Below are positions 1 to 13,300 of a DNA stretch of 64,000 nt, one piece after another. The position numbers and the translations under genes were made by a program. Below the pieces are notes generated by a model. The model was given only the letters and a program-made list of their open reading frames with translations, searched no databases and had not been told where the DNA came from. Every line of letters starts with the position of its first letter. Position 1 is the stretch's first letter. This DNA comes from Siderastrea siderea. Lineage: Eukaryota > Cnidaria > Anthozoa > Scleractinia > Rhizangiidae. The stretch is from contig OZ034968.1 of NCBI GenBank assembly GCA_964030785.1, positions 74,942,427-75,006,426 on the forward strand, given 5' to 3'.

Positions 1-3000
1 ATGGAGACGAATGCTATTTCTGGCGCACCACCGGTTGTTATTTTGCAGAGAAATGCCGATTCAGACATCTTCCAGAGAGTAAAGGCATAGACTTGAAAAG
101 AGTGGAGGCAAAATATGGGGGAAAATTACGGGTGACACAACCACCAAACAAGGATAACAGTTGACTTACAGAACCTGTGTTGTGAATGGCGACAGCTCAG
201 CTGTCGTTATAAGAAGAAATGGCTTAACTATAAAACAAAATTTATTGAACTACAAAAATGTCAGATGCAACTATGATTGTTTAATTAAACGTTTTTACGT
301 TTTGGTTAGAGCTACTGTTGTACTGTTTTGTGCACTTTCTGCTCTTTCAGTTCTCGCATTCTTTTCTTTTGCTTCCCATGTCTTTCACTCCTTCTTCTTG
401 CCGTTTTGTTAATATGATCCTGTCTTGTTTCACAACACCCAGGAAATCCCCATTTCCTGGCCTCTTTGTTTCTTTCCTTCCCTGAGCCTTTCTGGCTCTT
501 TCCCATCCTCTTTGCTCTAGTCTCCCACCTTCCTAGATTATCCTGTCTCCAGTGACCTGGAACATCCTGTTTCCTGTTTTATTTGTCCCTTCCCCCACCC
601 ACCTTTCTCAGCCTTTGGTCCACTCCCAATCTCCCCCACCTTCCCACCCTTATGTAGATTCTCCTGGCTTGTTCTCATTTCAGCAATGGAATCCCGTTTA
701 CCGACCTCTACCCCCACCCCATCCCCTCTTCTTCTATTGTCCTACAGTTAACAAATAAAATTTACCCAAATGCCTGGGGAATCTGTTTGTACCTATGAAT
801 TTCTGCAACACTTGACAGGCGAACAAATCACCTTAAGTTCCAGGTTACTAACTTTTGCGACTAGTTTTAGTGCAAGCTATTTTTTGGTGACTTGCTAAAA
901 ATTAGTTGTTCCATTAATTTGTGGTCGTTGAATGTACACTGTTTTGTGTTTGAAAAAATAGAAGGAAAAATAGGCTTAACCAATTCAAAGCTTCTTTTCA
1001 TTCCAGTAATGCCGTGTACGTAGGGTTATTAAGTTTGCACAACATAGACGTGATTTATTTCAATGGTCAGGTGCAAAATAACTGAGCAAGCTTTCAAGCA
1101 TTTACTTTGTTTCTCCTGTGCTCTTTACTGTTGGTGTTTCCAACCATTTTTGCAATGTTTGTTGTTTTCTATTTGCTTATAACTAAACTTATGATTATTA
1201 ATTTCAAATAAGGACAAGGCTGGGCAGCCTGACAGATGTCACCTCGCTTGTTCTTTTGGTTTCCATTGTTGTATTTTGGCTTTTACACCTTTTTTCCTGG
1301 ACCCTCAACGCAGCTAGCAACTCGGTACTTTTCGTAAGACTTGTCCTGCTTCATTACGTGTCAGTGGATTTTATATCAATTTCCAAGTAGGTGCTAATGC
1401 CGTAATGATTTGATTTAGTGCTTGGGGCACCAATTTACTTTTAGGTTCCTCAAGGAAGGGCACTTATTGGAGAGGGGGCGCTCAAAGGCTAAGCATAAAC
1501 ACCGGACACAATAACTGTAACGATACAGGTTTGCATTGGCTGAAAAGCATTCGCTTGCCTATTGACAGTCTGTATTTTCAATATTACATGCACTTTCAAG
1601 TGAAAAAGAATACTGTGTAATTCACTTGTCTAATCAGTATATCTTCATTGCCACTTTTTCAAAAGGGGTGTTTACTGAATGGGGGCAATTATTCGAATAG
1701 AGGTGCTTATAAACAAAACTAAACTCAAGGGAGGCATTTATTAGAAAGGGGGCACTTACTGGAAGGAAGGTGCCAAATCAAGTCATTACGGTACTTCAGA
1801 AAATCATTTTTTTTTTGTTGCTGATACAAAATTTTCCAGACAGCTTGATCAAAACACCACTGGATCAGTGGGCAAAACATATCTGATAGAAGAACAAACT
1901 GGTCAAAATCCACATTCATAGGGCATACCTAAATAACCTACACAAGGGAGTACTCCTCAGTGGCAGGTAACCTGCAACTAATGCAGCGACGTAAACAAAG
2001 ATTGTCCCCACGAGCAATTCCTTAGGTTGATAAGGTGAAAGTAAATTATCTTTTAAAGAGTGGATTACAAGGAAAACAACAGGGAAGCCAAAGATGCAAA
2101 GGGTTGCAGCACATACCAGCAAAATGGTTTAGATCACTTTAATTTATTTTCTAAGTTGTCTGCACATTTCAAAGACAACACTTTAATTTTCCCAGATTAA
2201 TGAAGATTCTATTCTAATAAATTACTATTTACAATTTTCAGATAATTGTATTAAAATATAATGATTAGGAGATGACAAAGACTTAACAATTGAAAGTGAT
2301 TGTTAAGCCATAGCAGAAATCTAGTGAGCTGTCCTATTCTAAAATTCTCATTACAACTTTTACAATACTCACTTAACATTTAAATTCTCCACAATTTAGA
2401 GTTAAATGAGTTGCATTTGACTGTTAGGCAAATTTGTAAGTAAAGAGAAAGGCTTTTACAATACTTGCTTAATGTTTTAAATTTTAAATTCTCTACAATT
2501 TGGACTTACATGAGTTACACTTGACTGCTAGACTAATTTGTAAGTTAAAAGAAAGGTGATATTTTCACATTTCTGTTGCTAAACCACTTTTCTCAGCAAT
2601 TTAAAATAGTTGCCTCCTTTTCAAAAAATAAGGTATGCTTCATGAGCCCCATAAAATTAGTACATATAATTATATCAACATGGGGAACCTGCAGATTTCT
2701 TTATAAAATGAAGATAATATATTTTATTGATGACAATCAAAGAGCCACATCAAGTAGAAGTATAAACTTTACTAAAGAAATGTAACAAAACTCCTATCTA
2801 ACTCAACTTTTTGAAAAAGTAAAAAACATCCTTGATTTATGACATGCTCCCTTTTTAAGGGTGTTTCTAGGTTTTAATATGCTCTGTGTGTATCTTTAAG
2901 TTACTCTGTTACATAAATCATTCTTGTATCGACATCCTGAACTGATAGCTAGCGGCTCTCTACAATTTAAGTGCTTAAATGGCATTTTAACATTTTATTT

Positions 3001-3473
3001 AGTAATTTTTCTTTTTTTTTTTTTTTCTGCACGCCCAACTGACCCGTTTTCATGAGTGACAAGGTGATGTTGCATGAAAGTGAAACATTTTTTACTAGGA
3101 TGGCTTTATCAAGAAAGTTAATTCAACATAATAGAAAAAGAACGATTACCACCCTTATTGAAATGGAAAAGGTAAGACATAAATTTGACTTCTGAACAAA
3201 TCTAGAAGAATGGTATCTCTATCTGCCTTTACTCAGGGTAATCTAAAAAATAATAATTTACAAGGTATTGAACATTTTTAATAATTTAAAGGCTACTTGA
3301 ACTTATCATTCAAAACACTACCTAATTGTAAACATCTTTACCACTTTCACACCAGCAAAAAATAATAAATTATGAGAAATCCCACTGTCACTAGTAAATT
3401 ATCCTTATTGTTTTCACACCAGTTAGAAAATATAATAAATTATGAGAAATACCACTATTAATAGTTAATTCAT
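1..3473. other. Non-coding stretch downstream of SLC39A13-like gene
   Basis: I recognise no gene here. Positions 300-740 are strongly pyrimidine-rich (CT and CCACCC tracts) with an AATAAA-like signal near 756. The rest is AT-rich single-copy-looking DNA. The first 90 bases contain a short open frame ending in TAG at 88-90 after a possible acceptor (TTGCAG, near 44-49). It could be a last exon from an upstream gene, but nothing supports this. The minus-strand hexamer AATAAA (TTTATT on plus, near 2993) is a candidate polyadenylation signal for the ZIP13-like gene. Confidence 0.4.
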
Positions 3474-6400
3474 TTAATGAATAAAAGAAACAAGTCCCAT
3501 TGATGCAATCCCAGCCAACATCATCAGCATTTGCTTTATTGATTCCCTGAAAACATCAAAATTAATATTATTGTATTCACAACAAATCCACATGGCACAC
3601 AGGATCATACACAGACTAGGTATTAGATTTACACGGCAACTCTGTATAAGGTGTTTAGACTTCAAGACTGTGTATCTTTTTGTGCAAGTTAAAATGCTGT
3701 ACCAACTAATAACAGTAAGCCTTAAAACAAAAGGAGTCTGAATTATGAGAGACATTTTAGGAGAGATGTTACTTGAGTGTAGAAAAAGACTGAAAACAAA
3801 CCAGGAGTCCATGGGAAAAAAACAATATAACAACTACCTTTTCTTTTTTGAGTAGGGTGGAGGATGTATGTCCGAGTAGATTTAGTTAAAGGGTTATGTC
3901 GGTGAACTCTTTATTGGCATTGTGCAAAAAGGGCTCAATGGGAGAGAGTTGAACAAGGGGACTGTGGGGTTTGGGGAGCTTTGAACAAGGGGACTTGATG
4001 TTCCTCCAGGGGGGCTAGAGATACTACAGACATATAAGACAAGAATCTTCAAGGCAAAGGAATGAAAAAGGGAATTTTTCAACAAAGCATCAAGACAGCA
4101 AGATAAGTGTGGTATTACCTTGGTCTTGTCTCTTGAAGTAGATCAGGCACAATTGTAACCAAGGCAATATAAATAAATCCTCCTGATGTAAATGGAAGCA
4201 CCCAAGCAGTTGAATCTCCTGAGATAATTGAAAACAAACCACATTCGATCAGTTTTAACAAGCAGATTGTGTATGAACATCTGAGTGACCGTAGTCCTGA
4301 AAAGAACTGTTGGTGACATTTCAAATGCCCTGGCGTTTATTCGAGGTGGGTATAATTATTTAATCAGGATTATGTGTTGTAACTGCATACTATAGTTCTC
4401 TTCCCACTACTTTATTTGAATTTATCTCCTTATTCTAAATTGCTTGCACCGTACGTTTGCGGTCGAGCAGTTGCCGATATACTTCCTCTGTGCTACAAAG
4501 AATGTAACATTGAGAAGATTTCAATCACTGTTCCTGTCAGCGATGTTTTTTGCTAATTGACTTACATGTTTCACTGATTAACATTTTTGGATCTTAATTC
4601 AATAAACTTCCAGTACTGATGATAAAAATAAATGGTTGAAAAATCCACCTAATAAATAAATAAATGCAGGGCCCTGAATAAATGCCGGGCTCGAATAAAC
4701 GCCAGGTCTACGAGGCTGAGTTTTAAATAAATGCCCCGGGCGTTTAATCGAGAAAATACAGTACATGTTAATGCTGCACGAGTGTCTCAAAAAACAAAAC
4801 TCAAACCTGCATGTTCAGCTATGAGACCAAAAACAGCTCCACAAAGACCAGCAGAGGCAGTTACCATCTATCACAATAAGAAATTTACATTGTGTGGTTC
4901 CAGAAAATATCCATACCCCCACCACGGAGGGAATTTCACTTAGGACCCCCCTCCTCCCCGGATTTTCCGTTTTTTGAAGTAAGCTGTAACCCCCCCATCC
5001 CTCTGGATTTTCCACAGTTTGTCAAACACCCCCCCAACCCCTCTGGAAAGTTTCGTTCAAGAAGCGAGAGTGTTAAAAATGAAGCAACTGATCCAAATTT
5101 AAGTGAAGCTAAGCCGTTCCGATTATCGTAGGACGTGTTTATACTATTTATTAGCGTTTAGAATAACGTACATAGTCATAGCTTACTCATAACATATTAT
5201 CTTACCAATACCAAACTGTTCTTCTCTACGTCAAACAGATATACTAGGTAGCTGTAAAATTACCTTGACAAAAGCATGTAAAACGTTCGTTTTAATTGAA
5301 GAATTCGCTTGAAAAGACGCAGTGTTGCTGATAAACGTTACTTCAACATGAACGCGATCATGAACGAAGAAAACGCACAAACAAAATTAAGGGGAAATGA
5401 TCAAAATAGAAAGAATAACGAATATTGAGTTCTCTAAAGTCGTTACCCTGCATGCCAGCCCTCAGTTAAGAGCCCGTTACTTGAAGGTGCAAAAGTAGCA
5501 AGAAAGCCCGTAAACGTACGTATTTGGCGACACTTGTACTTCGCGATAAATATTCTCGTTGCTAAGCTTAGTAAAACACGACTTCTACGAGTCAATGAGA
5601 TCGCGCTTCGCTTGCCAGTTGCCACATAGGGAAGTTAAAAAGGACGGACTGATTGTTCGTAAACAACTCTTATAATTAACGTCAATCGCGAAGGCAAGCT
5701 TAAAATTTAGGTTCTTTAGACGACGCAGGCGTTTCGTCGAAGGATCGTGGTCTCGATAAGTAAATGTAACCACTCCTGGTACACGTTGCTGTCTTCTCGA
5801 AGACTGGTAACGAGTAATGGCGGCTACTTCTACGCAACGACGATGTTTATTTCGTTTCCGCCCCAATATCGCTTCCAAAGCGCCTTTGGGAGAAAGAATA
5901 CCTGTTTTACGTTTAACAAAAGTGTTTACTTAGCAGTTAAATTAATTTAATTCCACAATAAAGATCTACAAATTCGGTAAGTAGTAATTTTCGAACTTTA
6001 TCTGCAGCTTACATCGGAATGAATCGGAGTTGACCCTCTGGAAAGTAATTTATCCGTTTAACCCCCCTCTCCTCTGGATTTTCCTGGGCTTTTGACCCTC
6101 CCACCCCTCCGGAATTTCCAATTCCCTCCGTGGTGGGGGTATGGATATTTTCTGGAACCACACATTCAGGATTATCAATAACAACATGAAATAAAACTAT
6201 ATCAGTTGGACAAGAGAATATGCCTCAAAGAAAAGACTCTGTGACAAAGTTATGACCCTTCACACTCATATACTAGTCAGATGCTCCAAACACTGAGTAA
6301 CAGGGGGATGTGTGCAATCTTGAAAAGTACTTAAATTGAGACAAATGTAATTTGTGCACAAATTTCTCAACTTCCCTGCATGGTAACATGTAAAAGATCA

Positions 6401-9400
6401 CAGAAATGCCCCCCCCCCCCCTCCCCCATCACTCAATAATGTTGATGTTGTTGAAAGGACTGACTTTATTCATCAGGTTTCTTTTGTCTGCAAAGCAACA
6501 TAGAAAAAGGGGAAAAGAAGAATTGTTCTTCTAAGTGATGTTCATGCTCATTCTGATCATGAAGTGTTTTCAACATTTTTGTCCAAACTAGTAGGTCATT
6601 TGCCATCTAGTATGTGATTTATATATTCTGTATACTGTGAATTAGGACCAGTAATGTCAAAAGAGTCAAATGGAGTTAAAAAAAAACAAGAAAACAGATT
6701 GAAGGCTCTGTGTACTGCTGTAAGCAACTTTAAACTGTCTTCCAGGTACAGCCTACTTTTAAACTGATATTACTTTAACCAACAAAGTAAACAGTGTTCT
6801 CCCTACTTTTCAGGGTAACAGGTAAGTCAGTTTTTTAGCCCGGTAAAGCAGCCCTGTTGAGAATCTTTTTTCTGCCCTGGAGTGGAATTGTCGTCATGAG
6901 ACCCGTAATGTTGCCGGCTTGACACTAGGCTCATACAAGTCTCGAAAACCCTTCAAAACGGTTGACGTTTGTGATTCCTGTTACAAGGAACGTATTAACG
7001 TACAGATAAAATGCCGAAAAGACAAAGCTTACAGCAACCTAAAAAACGTACGGAGAAACGCCTAAAAGATTAAGGCATACATTGTACTCCTTACAAAGAC
7101 GTAGACGAAGAACGTCGAGGAGAAGACAATACTAAGAGGACCTTACGAACAAACCAGTGTACAGATATAGACGTCATCAAGATAACACCAATATCTTACG
7201 ACAATGCTAACGTATGGAGAAATGTTAAGGAGATACTACTAACAACATTTTTATTACGAATACACTAGCACACGGACAAACGTCGAGAAGATAACAATAT
7301 TATTTGCTGAATATTCTAACGTATAGAAAATTAAGAAATGTAAAGAAGATCCTCGCAGTTAAACGCAACTTATGCAGTTTTTCGCAACTGCATAAGTTGC
7401 GTTAATAACTGCGAGGATCTTCTTTACATTTGTTTCTTCAGTCCGCAGTTCAAATATATGAATTTCATATATTCACAATTTCGTACAGAGAATTGTCGAC
7501 AGTCGAGAAGAGAAGACCTTACAACACTAACGAACATACTACCGCAAATGTACTAGCATACGAAGAAATGTTGAAAAGATACGACTAACATCTTACTAAG
7601 GTAGAAACGTGTGGAGAAACGTAGAGAAGATGAAACCATTATCTAGCGAACTTAGAAATATCGAGATGATAAGGCTTTGTCTAATATTGTACAAACGCAT
7701 GGGCAGTCAGAAAAGTTACGTAGTACATAGTACGACTGACATAAATCTTTTCATAATTCAATACGATAATAAATCTTTCACGATCCCAAACTGGGATGTT
7801 TCTAATTGTGGTTCCGGCTAACCGGTAACAAGCGGTGCTACAAGCGGTAAATTTTACCGGTTACCGCCTGATAAGGAGAACACTGAGTAAAAGAAAAGAC
7901 ATACTTGTCCCACTGCAGCATCCCATCTTCGAAATCCAGATTTCAGAAGAATAGCAAAGTCACCAATCTAAAAAAATTGGGCAAACAGTTGATGCTTCCT
8001 GATAACCTTACACCAAGAAAGATCACATACCTTCTCAAAAGCAACTCAAATACAAACAAAGTTTACGCATGATACCTCGTGTGGTATTTCATGAAGAAGG
8101 ATTGCACATGTTGTGCACATTCCCACCTGCAAAGAGAGCAACTTTAAATTATTACCGGTACCACAGAGTATTGTGAGTAGCAATAAATGTTGACTTTTGC
8201 TGAAAAGTCCTCAAAGTGGCAACCCTCTGAAAGTAGTGAACCAACTTTATTTAAGTACGTAACATTGACTGTTACAAGGAAAGAGTAGATCGCACAACAA
8301 CCACCATCTATTAGATTCTTGAGTGCATGTTTTTACATTTTCACAGTTCTCTTAAAGCCTGGTTATATGACAAAAAGTGTTAAGTGATAATTATTCCAAA
8401 GGTTGCATTGATAGCAAAACATATAATAATATTTCCCCTGATTTCCAACCAACACACTTCACCATCTGTTAGAAATTCCTAATTGTAGTTGTACTTCTAT
8501 CCACTTTTTTTGGTGACTGGGTGATCATATGGAAACCGTGCCTAAGACAGATTGGCCAGAAATGGTAATGCACTCTATATCACTACTTGTTATCCCACCT
8601 CGGCCACTCCTTTATGCAATGCTGACACTAAGACAATTTTGTTTCCCACAAATAATACAGAAAAAACTGGCACAGCTCACCTTTGTACTGACAATAAAAC
8701 TCCCAGCTACTGCAAGGCCATGTGTAAAATTATCTATTGAGTTAGCCAAAAGATTAAGATATCCTATGACCTGAAACGAAGAGGAATTGCAGCTGTTTTT
8801 TAGATTACTCATTTTAAACTGTGGCTCTAATAGCAATGACCCGGGATGTTAAAAAGTGAAATTTTCAAAATGATCCAATGATCATGTACAGCAATAACAA
8901 TGCTTGTTTACTTACTTAATATCAGATTATGAAAATTTTACACGTCATTACAATATTAATAATTAGTACAGTTAACATGATTTTTTAAAAACTAAATGTC
9001 TGACATATATCAGACTTTATTATTCAACAAATTGTCACTATGCCCATATATGGTAAGGAAGCCCTCAATATCTGTCATCCTACATGACAGATATCCTGCG
9101 ATATACGTAAATGACCATATTTGGAAGTGCACTGCAGATTTTCTTTCATTGCTTGTTTGGCGGCCATTTTGAAAAGCGAGGCAGTTTTCGCAGTGTTCTC
9201 CGTAAATTTTAACTCTCTGGAAGAAACTTGCCACGATTAAATGCTCTCAAAATGTCAACAAGTATGTGCTTCAGCTCACAAAGATATCCAGCGGTTGACT
9301 TGGAATTTTCATAGAGAGAACTCAACCAAGAAAATGCTATTACGAAAGAAGCAGCACACTTGCTCACGGAAAGTTGTAAAGACTAAAGTTGAAAAGATTT

Positions 9401-10283
9401 TAATTCACAGGAAGAGGACTTATTCTTGGTAAGGTAGCAATATTTTTTTCCTTTGTCTTGTCATTTCCAAACATGAGTTTGTAAATAAGTCTTTTTAAGT
9501 GAACGGTAGTAAACTTCGATTTCTTGAAGTTCTGTTTTGATTTTTATTAAGCTTTGTGGTATTTCATTCTCCGCAAAGAAGAATAGCTCATAAGTTGAAT
9601 CTTAGTATCTCCAATAAGTCTGTGAAATCTGACAATCAAGTTAAATATTTAGGACTCATTTTTGATTCCAATTTGAACTGGAAACCATACTTACACGAAT
9701 TGAGCAAGAAAGTTTCGAGAGGTATTGGAGTGCTATCTAAAATTAGATATTATGTAAATAGAAACATATATTACATCAATTATATTATTCAATTATCTAC
9801 CCCTTCCTCACCTATGGTTTATTAATTTGGGGCAATACTTATAGTACTACTCTTAAACCCTTAATAACTCTTCAAAAGAGAGCTATACGTACTATAACTT
9901 TTTCAAAACCGGATGAACACTCTGAGCCTCTTTTTAACGAATTAGAGATCCTTAAATTAACTGATCTTGTTACCCTTCACAATGCACTCTTCATGTATCA
10001 CTATTACTATAATCTTCTTCCATCTTCCTTTGAAAATTTCTTTCAAACAGTAGCATCTGTACACTCATACAATACTAGGCTTGCTTCTAAATCGACCTAT
10101 TACATCAATACCATCAAAACAAACTATGGTAAATTCAACATTCGCTTTGCAGCTGTAAAAGTTTGGAATCACCTTGATGAAAGCATTAAATACCTCCCCC
10201 TTAAAACGTTTAAAAACAAAGTCAAGCTAAACATCTTACAGTCTTACTGTTCATGAGTTTTCAACTGGTAGTTGTTTATTTAT

Positions 10284-10314
<31 letters not shown>

Positions 10315-13300
10315 TTATTTATTTTGTTTATTTTCTTCTTTTCGTCTTTTTTTAATTGACTAATTAATTGCTTTCACCAAGCTTTAGTGCCAACCTACCT
10401 CTGTACTTAAACATCACTTAGTTTTACTCAGCTTGATTAGCTTTTTAGTTATCCTGAGTAAACATTACCTATTTTTGTATTAATATATTATATTGTATAG
10501 TTTAACTTTTTTTCCTTTTTCTATTCGGTAATAAAGCTTGTTGTACTGTACTGTACTGTTGCTAGCTAATTTAGCGTTTTTATCATAGAGCCGTAGTTTT
10601 TCTTGTTCTGAAAATGGTAGTCGATGGGAATTTGTTGAATAATAAAACAATTATCCTGCTCAATCTTGCGGAATATCACCTGATTTAGCCAACTCGGCCT
10701 ACGGCCTCGTCGGCTAAGTATCAGGTGATATTCTGCGTGATTTCGCAGGATAATTGTTAAATATAGTTACATTATATATGCAGTGAAAAGCCTTAAGTTG
10801 CGAAAAAAACAAAAACAATTGTACAGGTGTAAACAAGACTTACTGAATGTAAGGGTGTTATTCAAACAAGAATGATGAAAACTGACAACTTACTCTGACA
10901 TGCTCTTCTTCTGTGTCTGCCTGTTCACAAGAATCCTCTGCTGTTTTGAAGAGCAACAACACACCATAAATAATTTATTATTATATCTAATAAGTGAAAA
11001 AACTTGACAAATGAATGTATTTAGCCTTGCAAACTAACTCAGGGGGCACTGACTGCTTGGGATGAACAGAATTCACTTTTTGAAACATATAGTTTGATGA
11101 AGAAAAAATGTTGTATCTGCTTCCATACCTGTTTGTTTTGATGTGCTTTCAAGACTTTCCTTTCCACTTTTTCTTTGTCTTACTTGTGAATCTGAGTGTG
11201 CTGTTCCATTCATTGCCACTGTCCCATTACAAATGTCTCCATTTGCCGTTGGCTTGTCCTTTAATGTTCCCAGATTGACATATCCATTACAAATAGTTCC
11301 ATTCTTAACATTCCCTGAGTGAGTCTAAATTAAAGAAAACATAAATACAGCAGTTTGATATGTACTCTCCACTCAAAGAACATGTTATTTAAAATCAATT
11401 AGTCCATCTGCAACACAAACAAGAATCAAATACCCACTTTGCAACTTACAAACTACAAGTACAAGTACAGTAGTTCTTTTCAATAGAGATTGCCACTTTA
11501 AAGGTAATATTTTGTGCAAAAATCTTAAGACTTCAAGAATTTTTTCAAACTTTGCAATGTGTAGGCAATGAGCTATTAATTAAAAATACCGTCTCAGATC
11601 AGAAATTAAAACAATTGGAAGGTGGGGTCATTTTGGAGATAATAGACAAGAGAACCCTCAATACCCTTCTTATACTGCACCTTCCAAAGTCACACATCAC
11701 ACATTCCTATATCAAGTACAGTCGTACAGTAACTGGTTATTGTGCACACCAGATTGTCATGGATGCAAACTGAACTCCAGGTAGAACTTAACTGCAACTT
11801 TCAATAACCTGAGAACTCTGAACTTCAAAACTCAACAAGGGATTGTGTTTTTTACTGCCATCAGTCATCATGATGACAACCAATGAACCATGAAAAAACA
11901 GAAACTGCCAAATTGGATCAAAATCCACCAATCATAATGCACAATCCCACTATGATGATTGATGGGAGTGAAAAATGTAGTCCCGCTGGTTGCATCTTGA
12001 ACTTCAGAGTTTGTGCATTATTGAAAGGTGCAATTAGACAATAACAAACTTACTGGAAACTTAAGAAGTAGAAATGTTTAAAACTGATCAATAAATTCTT
12101 TGGAGTTATGAAATACTTCCAAAATATTAAAAGTGTAGTATAAATTTCTCAAATGTTTGGCTTCAATCGGTAAGCCTTTGTCAGGAGACTGAATACAATT
12201 CAACAAGGAACTGATAAAAACTCATCGGCCAGAACCCCAAGGGAATGTAAGAGTGGCAAGTAAGGTCTTGGGAATTCGTTAATTGCATTCTTGTCGAGAG
12301 TTGAATGGAGTGACTCTAATAATAGCTGCTTGTGGTAGCCAGTCACATTCTCCTCTAAAGGAGTAGTGTACAATGTAATTGAGAGATTTGCACCATTCTT
12401 TTAATATTTTGGAAGTATTTTATATCTCAAAAGAGTTTTTGGATCAGTTGTAAACATCTCTACTTCTTAATTATGAGCACTGATTGCACAATAACATTAC
12501 TGAAAACTGTTATCATGAACTGTGTGCTTTTATAGACAGCTGACAATACCAAACATACTCATCATCCCATAAGTAAACTGTACTGATAACATAACCCCAA
12601 TTTCTCCAGTTGACCTGTTAAATCATACCTTTTCTTTGTTGGTCTTCTCTTTCTTGGTGTTATTATCCTCTTCACTTTCTCCAAACACTTTCTCCAGAGT
12701 TAGAAAACCAAAAATTCCCATAATCACCCAAAAGCCAATGTAGAAGTGATTGGTATGAGGATCACCATCTTAAAATTGAAGAAAAACACAGTAGTAAGGT
12801 CCCTGATAAATATTTATTAAAAACAATTTAGAGATGGTGCCTGGGATTCGCACTGATGAGGGACTCATAATTCAAAATTATAGTTGAAAATTTGCGATAT
12901 TCTCTCTAAATTTTTAGCAGCTAGTTTTAGCCGCACTATGAACTGTGTTTGTAATTTATGAAAGATTTTGGAAAGGAAGCTTTACAGAATTACTCAGTCA
13001 CAGCCGCATGTAAATACATTACCGTAAACACCGGCGTATAAGCCGCACTCGCAGATAAGCCACACCCCGAGTTTAGAAGCTCAAGATTTGGAAAAAAAAA
13101 TTTTGTCAAAAATTCATAGCCAAATCATTTCATTCAATGAACATATTGGCTGAAGTGAAGTCCTTTTCACTACTGATCGGTGATTCAATTTGTACTCTGA
13201 ATAAGACTCAAACATGCATTTTAATCCTTATAACAAGTATAAAAAAGGTACGAAAACGTATTTGAAGACAAGACCGCTTTCCCCGATGAACTTTTACAGC

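Noticed and set aside
161..758. Short frames in the pyrimidine-rich stretch
   Set aside because: Low-complexity composition explains them; no start context or homology.
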